Assembly (NCBI GenBank): GCA_032690845.1
Contig: CM064430.1
Coordinates: 48,519,882-48,583,881, forward strand
Reading direction: 5' to 3'
Source of the DNA: Eleusine coracana subsp. coracana
Lineage: Eukaryota; Streptophyta; Magnoliopsida; Poales; Poaceae
DNA: 64,000 nt
The position numbers and the translations under genes were made by a program. The notes beneath the pieces were generated by a model. It saw only the letters and a list, made by a program, of their open reading frames with translations, ran no database searches and had not been told where the DNA came from. How positions within the stretch are numbered: the first letter of the stretch is position 1; every line of letters starts with the position of its first letter. Shown here piece by piece: positions 12,075-23,101 of the stretch.

Positions 12075-12124
<50 letters not shown>
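12075..12124. repeat. (CT)n microsatellite, ~25 units
   Basis: An uninterrupted CT dinucleotide run inside the A1 LTR. On the minus strand it is (AG)n in the transcribed part of the LTR. A + strand frame that reads it as Ser-Leu repeats is an artefact. Confidence 0.95.
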
Positions 12125-12126
<2 letters not shown>

Positions 12127-12820
12127 CCATGGCCAGGGTTTATAAGTATTTATAGAGGTTCTACTCATAAAGGACTCGGTTTCTAGCAAATAAGGCGGTT
12201 GCACCGATCAGCGCAGGATTCCGCCAATTGACGTAAGACGTGTCTTCTTTGGTTTCTTCTTCGAGTCGGTTCCTCTATCTTCCATAGCTGCCATGTGGGC
12301 CTTTTCCTTCAAGATAAAGTCTTGTACTGCACGTCGAGATCATGAAGTTCTATAAATCTTTTAGACCAATATCTTCAAGTGTCTTGCGTAGATAAACTTT
12401 CATTAACATATGGAATAGGCCTCGGTCACTTCTGTGGGCCAAATCACCCTTGTGCCAACCGACTCATGGACTACGCCAATCGGCACACTGGGCTTCTTCG
12501 GTGCTTTTCATCAGTTCTGGATTCCTGTCCTCTCCAGCATCACTTTAGTCGTCAATTTTACCTGTTTCTGCAATAAAGCTCCAAAACAACGCATATACAA
12601 ATATATAGGCAATGTCACAGGTAAATGGCTTAAATTAGTATCAATTATGCTCTAATTAGGGTAATATTCATATATAAAAGGGGCACTTGGGAAGTGCCAA
12701 CACCGACGGAGGAGCGGAGACGATCCATTTGCGAGGACTGCGGAACGTGTGCGAGATTGTGGGTAGTGGGGAAGGTGGAGAGATTACCGGGATGGTGTGC
12801 CGAACTGGGGGCGCCTGGTC

Positions 12821-12830
12821 TCCTTTTATA
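12821..12830 (-). promoter_or_regulatory. Probable TATA box of the A1 LTR
   Basis: Minus strand TATAAAAGGA, followed by a pyrimidine-rich leader, placed mid-LTR as expected for the U3/R boundary of an element transcribed leftward. Confidence 0.6.
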
Positions 12831-13569
12831 GTGTGGGAAACTTCTAGGAGAAGGACACGCCTAAAATTTTCAAAATTCAAGAGCGCGTCGATCCACGCGT
12901 AGGTGCGTCGATCAACACAATTCTAATTTTGAATGCTCTGACAACTGTGGCGCTTGATTCCCCTCCCTTACATCGCTTCCCGGTACATCATGTTGGTTGA
13001 CAGGGGAACAACACGGAATCCCAACATCTTGATTGACTGCGCCGATCAGCACGGGCCTACGCCGATCGACGCGCCGTCTCTTTTTCAGTTTTTGATCCAT
13101 TCCGTGTCTCCTCTGCATTGTACACCTGCATAGCAATCATATCTGTTCTTCAAAATCAACGTCTGCCGCCTTTGTCACCCATTTGGGAACCGCATGGGTA
13201 CCTACGCCGATCGGCGCAAGTCCCTTGCGCCTTGTCTTTTGGTCTGGCGCTAATCCTGATGCCTCGTATTCATCTCTTTCACCTAATTTTCCACTTTTCC
13301 CAATGTTCCTGTAGTATTGACATACGTAGCGGGCCCATTTCGTGATTGCACCGAACGATGCTGACACGCGCCGTTCGGCGTGATATCCATTTTTGCTCCT
13401 GGCCCCTCGCTTCTTCGCTAGATGTTACTCTTCATCCTTTCCTGCGTCATTTAGCAACCATTTTGCACACAAGAATTAATTCAAAAAGATTTTTAATTAC
13501 CTTGAAAATAGCTTTGTCTCTGAAAATTACTGTGCTAGTTGATTTTTAGCACTCCTTCAATTACGGGCA

Positions 13570-13833
13570 TCGTTGGTAAGATTGTTTAAAAACCTGCTAT
13601 GGTCCCCGGCAACGGCGCTAGAAAAAAGGTAAGCTTGTTGGTCGTAACTACGCACCCACTTATATACCGCAAGAGGACGGTGTACGATTGTAGCACTTTT
13701 TCCCTTGAATTGAGTATTCCAAGTCTTATCGAATCCACAGGGACCTTAGTGGTAATTAAACAAAGTTAACAATAAAAGATCTAATCAAAGCTACTGTCAA
13801 ATTCGTGTTGCATGAGGGGAGACTGGCGAGCGC
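13570..13833 (-). mobile_element. A2: fragment of a second Athila element (primer site plus LTR end)
   Basis: A second copy of the A1 leader/primer/LTR-end region: 13583-13833 matches 11083-11336 closely. On the minus strand, LTR end ACCAACA (13636), a short spacer, then the primer site at 13620-13603 with TGG changed to TAG, then a leader. The LTR is interrupted at 13833 by the copia element C1; the rest of A2 is expected beyond the right end of the window or is lost. Confidence 0.7.
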
Positions 13834-14585
13834 TGAGAAACCATGTGGATATGTGCCATGGTTTGCAATACATGTGATGAGTCATTGACTTGAGTGGATT
13901 TACTATTTGAGTTGAAATACGGAAATCTAGGGATTGCATGAGTTTGTGCATGTCATGGTTATGACTAACTGGAGTTGGTGGACGTATTTGTGATGTTGCA
14001 TGAGTTGGGAAATGTGTTTGCTTGTCTCATGATATGTAGGTCACTGGAGTCGACTTGGCGGTCAACGGCGAGAGGATCGGGCACAAGTAGGGGACTTGGG
14101 GCCGGACGATTGGGATGCCGGGTGAAGTCAAGGGTGATCCACACCGTACACGTGGAGAGGCATGAAGCACGGATGGTTTCACGGTTGAGCCTTAAAATCG
14201 TGGTGGTGATGAAGACGGCATGTTGACCAAGTCAAGGCAAGCGGGTTGCCGATGCAAGTGACAAGGGGGGGCCGATGGACAGGGACTGGGAGAGACTTGC
14301 TGGTGGTCAGGATCACGGGACAAGGTGACACACGTCGACATCAAGAAGTCGCACTTTGAGAACCGTGCAAGGTGGTTTCCCGGTTTGGGCGTCAAAACCG
14401 GTGGCGGTGGTAGGTGGTGCACGTGGCACCATCACGGAGCTTGCTTCGAGACGAAGCAAAGACATGAAGCGTCCGATGGCATTTGGGCGATGAGGCGAAA
14501 GATGGACGATTATGCCTCCGGTGGTAGGTGGGTGTGTTATGTAGGTCAAGGGTAGAATGGTCATGTGAACAATAGACCCTAGGCC

Positions 14586-14593
14586 TATATAAG
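14586..14593 (+). promoter_or_regulatory. TATA box of the C1 LTR
   Basis: TATATAAG followed by GAGATGTAAGG, about 750 bp into the LTR, a normal position for the copia U3/R junction. Confidence 0.65.
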
Positions 14594-15129
14594 GAGATGT
14601 AAGGCTAGTGGAAGAGGTGCCTCTCTTCCCATTAGTCTTGTGTTAGGACTTCATTCAAGTGGCTTCCAAGCCTTGTATCTATGGATCTTGTAAGCATGTT
14701 TCCATGATATGAGATTTATTTCGTGCTCAAGATCTTGCTCTCTCCATAAATCCTAAATTTCTCTTTTCCCCTATTTTTGGAGCTATTTTCGTGGGAATTT
14801 TTCATCTCCTTTTTGGATGAGTTTTTTATGCGGATTTCTAGAGTAACTTGTTGCTATGATGAGCTAGAACAATCCTTCATAGGTCCTTGACCGAATCCAC
14901 AGCTCTAGCACCTTCGATTTGAAGGATTTCTCAAGTTTCCCCTATTTGGTGTTCTTGGTACAAGATCTGAAATTTGTGATGATTTCTTGAGCAAAATGAG
15001 TTGATGTTCTAGGATTAGGGTCGTGATATGTTGAGGATTCACTGGTCTAAAAATTGCATCATTTGGAGTTCATTTGAATAGGTTTTGACCAAGTTTTGTC
15101 TTCATCCCAAAACTTTTTCCTGTTCTGTC

Positions 15130-15345
15130 AGGGTCGATCGGCACTACCGACGACCAGGACTGGCACTGTCGGTGGGTTTCAGAACCCCGCACCAGCAATA
15201 CCTATGGGTATTACCGGCACCACCGATGGACCATGTATGTAGCTTCTGAGAACCCCGCATCAGCACTGCCGATGGGAGTGACCGGCACTGCCGATAGTGC
15301 CAACCGGCACTGTCGATGGCTGCTGTCGGCACTGCCGATGGGAAT
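15130..15345. repeat. GGCACTGCCGATGG repeat array in the C1 LTR
   Basis: About ten degenerate copies of GGCACTGCCGATGG, often preceded by ACC or CC, at 15-45 bp spacing. Each core contains the interrupted palindrome CGGCA-C-TGCCG. It lies in the transcribed 3' half of the LTR, 230-440 bp before the primer site. Confidence 0.75.
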
Positions 15346-15573
15346 CCAGTTCTGACCTATTTTGAGCACTTCTTGTTCCATTTTGTTTCCGCTATGTTTC
15401 TTTGCTAAGGTTGATCACTCCTAGGGCTAGTACATCACGAGTTGGTGTGTGTAGTCTTGGTGATCGGTTCGGAGGTTGGCTTGGGATATTTTTGGGATAT
15501 AGGCCAAGTACTCTTGGAGAATTTTGATCGGTTCCCATTCACCCACCTCTGGTCTCCTTCTTGATCCTTGAAT

Positions 15574-15585
15574 TGGTATCAGAGC
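15574..15585 (+). other. Primer binding site of C1 (tRNA-Met type)
   Basis: TGGTATCAGAGC, followed by TGGTTTGATCACTAG. This is the standard initiator-Met primer site of plant copia elements and fixes the LTR end to its left. Confidence 0.9.
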
Positions 15586-15634
15586 TGGTTTGATCACTAG
15601 TTGACCTTCATCGGCTTTGTGATCCAAAGGCAAC

Positions 15635-18029
15635 ATGGAGAAGCATGTAGTCAAGCTCTGAATGTTTGATGGAGAGGACTTCCCCTACTGGAAGTCGCGG
15701 ACCAAGACTTATCTCCTGAGTGAAGGATGTGCTATCTGGGACATCATCGAGCAAGAATACAACATACCTGCTGACCTCAACACCTCTCCTATAGGTGAGT
15801 TGACCAGGTATGAACACAACTCCAAAGATGTCAACATTCTACTCTCTGCACTTGGTAGAAGTGAACATGATCGCATTGCACACCTTGACACTGCTCATGC
15901 TGTTGGGGTTAAACTTTGCACGTACCATGAGGGTACCAATCAAGTCAAGTCTATGCGTAAGGATTCTTACAATAGACAGTACCAGACCTTTGCACAAAAA
16001 CCTGGCGAGTCACTAGATGACACCTTTCATAGGTTTGAGGCAATTGTGTGCAACTTGCGGGCTTGTGGTAACCTTGTGTACAGTGATAATGATAGAGCTA
16101 AGCAACTGCTGTACTCACTTGATGAAAATATTTGGCGGTTAAAATTGCTGCTCTAGAAGAAACTGCTGACTTCAATATCTTGAACTGTGAGCAACTATAT
16201 AGCAAGCTGAATTCTCATGAACTGTCTACGAAATCTCATCCTAATCATGTTAATCCTGCTTCTAGCATGGCTTTGCTTTCTAGCTCTGAGAAGGGTGATC
16301 ACAGTTGTGCTTCTTATGGGACTAACCCCTCACCTGACAAGTCTTCCTTGGAGTTTGCTCTATCTTCTCTTATTGCAGCTTTCGATGAACAGATGGAGTG
16401 CATTCCTGATAAGGAGCTGTCCTTGCTCACAAGGAAGTTCAGGAAGTTCTACAACAACCAGAAGGAGAGAAGAGGAGGTGGTCCAAGAACCTGCTTTGAG
16501 TGTGGTGACCCAGGACACTTCATTGCTGATTGTCCCAAGAAGAAGAAGAAGGCCGGGTACCGCGACAACAACACTGAAGACTTCATGCAGAAGAAGAACC
16601 GCTTCTACAAGAAGGGCAAGAACTCCAAGAAGTTCGCCAAGGCCATTGCACGCGCCTGCATTGCTGCCTTGAGCGATGTCGACCTCACATCAAGCGAAGG
16701 CCTTACAAGATCGGAGGAGAAGGTTGAAAAGCCACGAGTCGATTAGAAGGATGACTTCACCGGGCTTTGCTTCATGGCAAAGAACGATCACGACACTGAC
16801 TCTAGATCCAACTCTGATACAAGCGAGGTACCTCCCACTCTTGATGAGCTCTCTTCTGAACTTGATCATTCACGCGATGTTCTGTTCTTGCAAGATGATA
16901 AGCTTCGCAGTGCTGTTCATGAGAGTAGAGAGCTTAAGTCTAAGTTGGAGAGTGCTGATTTTGAAATTGCTTCGCTTAGGTCTAATCTTGCTTGTGATGT
17001 CACTGTTGTAGAGTGTGAGTCATGTCAAGTTGTGATGAATGATTTGAGTCAGAGGGAGAGTGTGCATGCTCAAGTTTCCAGTCAGCTTAAGAGTGCCCTC
17101 AAGGAGCTTGATGAATTCAAGGCTAGACCAACTCTTTTGGGTGCATGTCAAAAGTGCCCCAAGCTCACAAATGAGTTGGAAGCTCAAACCCTCAAAGTCA
17201 AAGAGCTCGAGTCCAAGCTGCTAAATGAGACTCGCTCTAAGGTATTTCTACCACCATGTGAGGTGTGTGTGTCTCTCAAGGACAAGCTAGTAATCACTTG
17301 GGAGGAAAACAAAGTCCTAGTTCAGAAAATGACTATCTTGTTTCTAGGCTCCAGAGAACCCTAGTGAGTGAGGAAAAGATTGAGAGTGATTTGGCAAGAG
17401 TGAAGGAGAGTGCTTCTAGGTCAACATATAACTTGGTCTTGGGATTTGAGAGGTGTGACAAGGAGAGTGAGAATGTGGGTAAGTTTGTACCTAGGTCCAG
17501 CTACAAGGATGAGGAAAACACCATCAACCCCAGTGACACATACTATCCACCCAATCCAAAACCCTCCTTCAACCCAAAGCAAACAGAGAAGCCAAAACCC
17601 AAGCCTGCCATGCAAACCAAGCCTAATCCTAAGGGTGTCTACATTTGCATGTTTTGTGGTTGCAAGGGCCACATGGATCAATTTTGTTATAGGCGTATGA
17701 GGATTGAGAGGAAGCAAGCTGAATTGACTAGGGATGCTTTTTATGATGATTTTGTTAACTTTCAGCCTCGCTCTTTTTCTCATGCCTATCATGGACAAGG
17801 TCATCCCTCATATGGCTTTGGTTCAAGAAACAGAGCTTTGCACAGCAACGCTTTGGCGCCCCACATTTTCCCCATCGTGATGAGCGTCACTCGCGTGGAT
17901 TTGGCTTTCACACAGATGATTTCTATCCTCACAACCCAAGGTTCGAGTCGAGACGCTTTGACAGGCCACATTTTCCCTATCGTGGTTCTCGTCCTATGCA
18001 TTAGAATGATAAGGTGCAAAGAACTGTGA
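15635..18029 (+). pseudogene. Copia gag with coiled coil and two zinc knuckles (C1, broken)
   Basis: Start chosen at ATG 15635 (MEKHVVKL), followed by a stop (15659-15661) and then FDGEDFPYWKSR, a conserved copia Gag N-terminus. Frame 15662-16156 carries the capsid-like (UBN2) region; a frameshift near 16130 moves it to 16132-16746, with knuckle CFECGDPGHFIADC at ~16492-16533 and a Lys-rich tail. After a stop at 16744, the same frame (16747-17364) gives a long heptad-rich coiled coil with repeated ELKSKLES-type segments and three CxxC-like pairs. A further frameshift leads to 17265-18029 with a second knuckle, CMFCGCKGHMDQFC (~17648-17690). Gag packages RNA; the long coil probably aids assembly. 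At least two frameshifts and two stops make it inactive. Confidence 0.8.
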
Positions 18030-18109
18030 TGACTAATACCGGTCGTATGGTTAAGTGCTGGATTCTCAAATGCTTATTGACTAATCCCAGCACTGAGCCA
18101 TCGACTTTT

Positions 18110-18535
18110 CCTTCTCGTTCTTTGTAGGCAACAGGTGGAGGCCTGGAGAACAAATGGTTGATGGACTCCGGGTGTTCATGCCACATGACCGGAGATGCAA
18201 AGTGGTTCTCTAACCTCACTCCCTTGAAGCGGCGGGAGTATGTGACCTTTGGAGATGAGAAGAGAGGGAGAGTGAAGGCAAGAGGCACGGTAAAGGTAAA
18301 TGAAAAATTCACTCTCAAGGATGTTGGTTTGGTTGAGCATCTCAAGTACAATCTCCTCTCTGTTTCTCAGCTGCTTGATGTTGGTTTGGAAGTGCGCTTT
18401 AAGAAAAATGCTTCTTGTGTTCTTGATTCGAATGGCTCTTTGGTTTGTGGGATTTATTGCATTGGGAAAGTTTTTCAGGTAGATTTTGCTAGTTCTCACA
18501 AGTGTTTGTTTGCCCAATCTTCTTCTAAGCTCTAG
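18110..18535 (+). pseudogene. Copia aspartic protease (C1)
   Basis: Catalytic motif WLMDSGCSCHMTGD at ~18155-18196, the standard copia protease signature, followed by the conserved LKDVGLVEHLKYNLLSVSQL segment. It would release Gag and Pol products from the polyprotein. The frame ends at a TAG (18533-18535) right before the gag-pre-integrase motif and continues in the same frame afterwards. Confidence 0.85.
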
Positions 18536-19480
18536 AAATGGCATAGGAGACTGGGTCACATGAGCTTTGACTTGTTATGTCGCTTGAGTGGCCTAGGTTT
18601 GATTCGAGGATTGCCTAAGCTCAAATTTGATAAGGATTTGGTTTGTGCTCCTTGTCGTCATGGGAAAATGATTGCCGCTTCTCATCCACCAATCAATTTG
18701 GTGATGACTGAACGCCTTGGAGAGTTGTTTCATATTGACACTGTTGGTCCTTCTCGAGCTTATTCGGCGGGTGGGAAGTGGTATGTTCTTATGATTGTTG
18801 ATGACTATTCTCGCTACTCTTGGGTTTACTTTCTTGAGAGCAAGGATGAAGTGTTTCATCACTTTCGGAGCTTAGCTTTGAGGTTGTTCAAGGAACTCCC
18901 TGGTGCATTACAAGCAATCCGCAGTGATAATGGCATCGAGTTCAAGAACTCCTCCTTTGATGCTTTCTGTCTTGAGCATGGTATTGAGCATCAGTTTTTA
19001 GCACCTTGTGTTCCCTAGCAGAATGGTGTGGTCGAAAGAAAGAACAGAACCTTGGTGGAGATGGCCCGAACGATGCTCGATGAGCATAGGACTCCGAGGC
19101 GGTTCTGGGCTGAGGCCATTAGCACTGCTTGCTATGTTTCCAATTAGATTTTCTTGCACTCAATTATTAATATGACTTCTTATGAGATGCGTTTAGGGAG
19201 AAAGCCCTTGGTTTCACATTTGCGTGCCTTTGGTTGCAAGTTCTTTATTCTTAAGCATGGCAATCTTGATAAGTTTGAGTCGAGGTCTTCTGATGGCATC
19301 TTTCTTGGTTACTCTCTTTATGGTCATTCCTACAAAGTGTTGAATTTGGAAACTAACACCATCATAGAATCCTATGATGTAACCTTTGATGAATCAAACT
19401 CTTGTGCAAGGAATGTGATTGAGACTGCAGGTACCAAGGAGATGGAGGAGAGCATCTTTATAGAAGAGGACCTATAGGGC
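18536..19480 (+). pseudogene. Copia integrase (C1), with gag-pre-integrase zinc motif
   Basis: KWHRRLGHMSF and the later CAPCRHGK give the HHCC zinc-binding region. The catalytic DDE triad is visible as HIDTVGP (D), IRSDNGIEF (D) and VVERKNRT (E). Downstream GCKFFIL and DGIFLGY are conserved C-terminal features of copia integrases. The enzyme inserts the cDNA into the host chromosome. In-frame stops at 19016-19018 (just before QNGVVERKN), 19145-19147 and 19475-19477 break it. There is no indel, so loss was by point mutation. Confidence 0.85.
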
Positions 19481-21083
19481 TTTGATGATGATGATGATTC
19501 ACTTCATCTCTCATCTGAGCTTGTTCTTGCTGCCACCACCACTCCAGCAGAGGGTCCAGAAGCTTCTACATCTACTTCAGCAGCTGTCGAGTGAGCTCCA
19601 GCTATGGTTGAGGGGGAGGTACGCTCTAAGAGAGAAGCTCCTCACCACATTTAGCGTCAACATCCACCTCAACAAATGATCGGTAATCTCTATGAGAGGA
19701 CAACAAGGTCAAGGTCTGCACATCTCGCCTGCTTTACCAATTCTCTCTTTGTTGCAACCTTTGAACCCTGGGATGTTGGACACGCACTATCTGATGAACA
19801 TTGGGTTAATGTCATGCATGAGGAGATGGAGAACTTTGAGAGAAACAAAGTATGGACCCTAGTAGAGCCTCCTATTGGTGTCAATGTCATAGGAACCATA
19901 TAGGTGTTTAAAAACAAGCATGGGGAAGATGGTGAGGTTGTTAGAAACAAGGCTAGGCTTGTTGCCCAGGGTTTTAGTCAAGTGGAGGGCTTAGACTATA
20001 GGGAAACCTTTGCTTCTGTTGCATGCATAGAAGCCATTAAGATCTTGCTTGCATTTGCTGCCTCTAAGGGCATTAGACTCTATCAAATGGACATAAACAT
20101 TGCTTTCCTAAATGGTTTCATAGAGGAAGAGGTTTATGTAAAATAACCATCTGGCTTTGAGTACCACAAATACCCAAACCGTGTGTACAAGCTTCAGAAG
20201 GCTTTGTACGGGCTAAAGCAAGTACCTAGGGCTTGGTATGCTAGGCTTAAGACTTTCTTGCTAGAGCGCGAGTATGTCATGGGGTGTGTTGACAAAACCT
20301 TGTTCACTCTCAGGCATGGCAATGACTTTCTAATGGTTCAGATTTACGTGGATGATATCATATTTGGTGGTTCCTCTCATGCTCTTGTGTCCAGATTTCA
20401 GGAAACCATGGAAAGTAAATTTCAGATGTCGATGATGGGCGAGCTCACCTTCTTTCTTGGGCTTCAAATCAAGCAGTGCAAGAAAGGCACTTTTATACAT
20501 CAAGCCAAGTACACGAAGGATCTCCTGAAGAAGTTCGACATGGTCAATGTGAAGCCGTTGTCTACACCAATGTCTACTACAACGGCACTTGACCCTGATG
20601 AAGACTATGAAGCGGTGGACCAAAGGGAGTACAGGAGCATGGTTGGCTTCCTCTTGTACCTGACAGCGACAAGACCCGACATACACTTTGCGGTGTGTCT
20701 TTGTGCTCGCTTTCAAGCTTCCCCAAGGGTGACTCATCGCAAGGCTATCAAGCGCATATTCAGGTATCTCAAATACACCCTTGAGTTTGGTCTTTGGTAC
20801 TCTGCATCTTCATCTCTTGATCTCATTGGGTATTCGAATGCAGACTTTGCTGGGTGTAGAATTGATAGGAAGAGCACTTCTGATACTTTCCATTTCTTGG
20901 GTACTTCTTTGATCTGTTTGTCTTCTTGTAAGCAGTCGAGTGTAGCCCAATCCATCATAGAGGCTGAGTATGTAGCTGCCGCTAGCTGCTGCTCACAAAT
21001 CCTATGGGTTGTATCTACCATAAGGGACTATGGGTTAACCTTTAAGAGTGTTCCACTCATGTGTGATAACTCCAGTGCCATAT
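19481..21083 (+). pseudogene. Copia reverse transcriptase and RNase H (C1, truncated)
   Basis: A Ser/Thr/Pro linker (19481-19700, with TGA and TAG stops) leads into RT. RT motifs: KARLVAQGFSQ, YQMDINIAFLNG, the catalytic IYVDDIIFG (~20344), FLGLQIKQ. The RNase H part has DADFAG-like SNADFAGCR, SIIEAEYVA and LMCDNSSAI, i.e. the catalytic D, E and D. It stops at 21083 where G4 is inserted, before the C-terminus. Stops at 19901 (position of a normally conserved Trp) and 20144 (TAA before PSGF) interrupt it. It would copy the element RNA into DNA. Confidence 0.9.
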
Positions 21084-23023
21084 TGTCACACCCATTTTAA
21101 GAAGCAAAACGGGTGCAGCTGTACGTGTACCCAGGATCAAGTTACACACACATACGGTACATCATCAATGGTAAACAGAATAAATTTCCATATTCTTTAA
21201 TTATTACATCATATCTTTATTACAGAAGGACTCGTGGGTCTAAAAGAAAAGTACATCCAAGCAGCGGAAATCAACTAGCGTAGATGTCCCAATCTCCACA
21301 AGCATCGACTGGTGGATCATCGCCTAGTACTCGCTTCCTTCATCTTCGTAGTGGCTCCAATCTTCTCCTAGGGCTGAACAACAACGTGGTATAGCAAGGG
21401 TGAGTACGTGTCATACTCAGCAAGTGGGGGAAAAGATGACATGGGGCTATAGTCAAGAAAAGGCTTTATAGGGTAGGTTGCATGAGCTTTTAATTAACCT
21501 AAGCATCCTATTTACTACGTGGAGTCCTCCCAACCATGATTCCACAAGGTGTTGTACTAACCAAGTCCCAATCCATCCCACCCTTCCAACCATACCAATC
21601 CATACCCAAGTAATCTTGTGAGGATTCCAGGCCGCTCTTGACCGTGAGCACGACTATCATGATAGTTTGATACTCTACAGAGTTTGTACCACTTTACCCA
21701 CAAGTCATGATTCCCTTTGTGCCCATGGACGCGACTGACATTACACACTTCCTTTGGTGTGTGGCAGGGTTTCACTACGAGGCTTTTCCAAAGGGTCTCC
21801 CAGTACATGCTAGCCACTAAGGTTCCACTCCCGTCCATAAATGATAGCCCCTCAACAAGCAGCTCATCACCCCAGGAGCACCCTCTTGAGCCATTCGGAT
21901 ACAAGGATAGTCCTCTCTTGACTTCCATTCCCCGGTCCACCAAATGTTGCACCGACACTGGGAGAACACCTAATTACTAGGCCAAACCTTACCCACGTCG
22001 GTCTTGTGATGGCACTATTTTCCTAGGTTGTCGCTCCAAGAACCGATTCCTAGGATCTACAACAAGCCTACCACCACCAACCATGTGCCCACGGCACCAC
22101 CTCCATTCCATCCGGCTTGCATAGATCCCTAAGCCATGTTGCTAAAAGATTTACCAATCATTTCCCACATGACATTGTTCATTAATCAAGATTCATATTA
22201 ACCCCACATCCCATAAGCCATCTACCCACAACCAACCATCCAACTAGTTCGAGGCGACAAGGAAAAAGGGGTAAAACAATACTAGGAAAACCCTAACAAT
22301 AGGTTCCCAATCAATTAACACAAGCATGCAACTCTACAGTAACATTTTAATAGGTGCAAGATGCATCAAGGACACTTGCCTGTGTCCTGTGCGGGAGGCT
22401 GCTCTAACCCTTCAATTTCCTTCTCCTGGAAGTCCTCGTAGGGTGGTCCTTGTGTATGCTCGTCTTTACGTAAAAATACCGACACAACCAATACATACAA
22501 AATCAATATATAGCCATGCAATAGTGGAAAAGAAATATGTGAATGCAATGAATGCAAAGGTTATTCTCATATGAGAAATTTGGCGCAAGAATCACCTAAT
22601 TTGGAGTTATGAGTAAAAAGTTATGCTAGTTTGAAGTTTTAGGGGCAAAAAGGTAAAAACAGGGGCTTTTAAGGACCTATTTGTAATTTTATAAAATTAT
22701 AGGGACTAAAGTGTAATTTATTAGGACTGAAAAATAATTACTAAAATGTATAAGGTTGTTTTAGCTTAGGACTTAAACATAATTAATATTAAGTGTAGGG
22801 GGCTAAGTGTAAAAAGACGAGGCCAAAATATAATAAGAATTAAGTATAGGGGTGTTTTTGTAAATTTTCAAGGCTAAAATAATATTTATAAAAATATTAG
22901 GAACTAAAATATAATTTAAACTAAAATTCTCGAGAAAGTTAGGGTTAAAAACTAATTAGGTCAAAGCAGAGGGGCCTCAGTGTAAAACTGCCAATTTTCC
23001 TGGAATTTAATGAATAAAAAAAA
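21084..23023 (-). repeat. G4: reverse-strand gypsy LTR fragment (3' two thirds)
   Basis: It starts at 21084 with TGTCACACCCATTTTAAG, the reverse complement of a Tekay-type LTR end, and runs into degenerate 'tagtccctgtaattt' sequence before being cut by the G3 LTR at 23024. It is closely related to the G2 LTR: the primer-proximal 400 bp, the GAGTACG/CATACTC inverted repeat (21402-21418), the TATCATGATA palindrome (21655-21664) and the GGCAAGTGTCC box (~22370-22385) all match 41998-40700 in reverse. The GC-rich promoter third is absent. It could be a solo LTR or the end of a full element. Confidence 0.8.
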
Positions 23024-23101
23024 TGTGGGATACTTACTTTACTGGTATCCTCATACAAGACTAAATCGGTAGCCGACTGGATACTTCATCAACAAGGAAG
23101 C
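23024..23101 (+). repeat. G3 5' LTR, first 78 bp
   Basis: Starts TGTGGGATAC, like the LARD LTRs (TGTGGGATATATA), right after the A-rich G4 LTR sequence. Its last five bases, GAAGC (23097-23101), are the target duplication of G1. The rest of this LTR resumes at 42696. Confidence 0.8.
23097..23101. other. Target site duplication of G1 (left copy)
   Basis: GAAGC, repeated at 42691-42695 directly after the G1 3' LTR end GGTGTGACA. Both flanks are G3 LTR sequence and join to a continuous LTR when G1 is removed. Confidence 0.9.

Larger units (their letters stand above)
8697..13569 (-). mobile_element. A1: Athila-type Ty3/gypsy element, 5' part (reverse strand)
   Basis: Minus-strand order: 5' LTR (about 13569-11135), Asp-type primer site (11120-11103), gag (11011-9947), protease region (9751-8697), then truncation by G5. 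RT, RNase H, integrase and the 3' LTR are not in the window. The Asp-tRNA primer site and the gag and protease motifs are those of the Athila clade. A GATCGGC-centred palindromic word is repeated through both LTR and coding region. Confidence 0.75.
11135..13569 (-). repeat. A1 5' LTR (reverse strand, borders approximate)
   Basis: About 2.4 kb between the A1 primer site and the A2 leader. Minus-strand borders TGCCCG (13569) and ACCAACA (11135) are my best TG...CA choice. It holds a TATA box at 12830-12821, a long CT run and many GATCGGC palindromic words (for example 11367-11450, 12881-12910, 13037-13070, 13203-13217, 13350-13382). No coding frame looks real. I see no clear target duplication. 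Confidence 0.55.
13834..15571 (+). repeat. C1 5' LTR (~1.74 kb)
   Basis: It starts TGAGAAACC exactly where similarity to the Athila LTR stops (13834) and ends at about 15571, just before the primer site. The terminal dinucleotide is not a clean CA (CCTTGA), so the 3' edge is uncertain by a few bases. TATA box at 14586-14593; a CGGCACTGCCG-type repeat array occupies 15130-15345. Confidence 0.7.
13834..21083 (+). mobile_element. C1: Ty1/copia element (SIRE/Maximus-like), 3' end missing
   Basis: Order: 5' LTR, Met primer site, gag, protease, integrase, RT, RNase H. That integrase precedes RT identifies copia. The large coiled-coil gag with two zinc knuckles suggests the SIRE/Maximus group. At 21084 the RNase H is cut by the reverse gypsy LTR G4, so the end of pol, any env-like ORF and the 3' LTR are not here. 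The pol frame runs without indel from 18158 to 21083 but has several stops. Confidence 0.85.

Noticed and set aside
11962..12186. Frame with a Ser-Leu repeat
   Set aside because: Translation of a (CT)n microsatellite.
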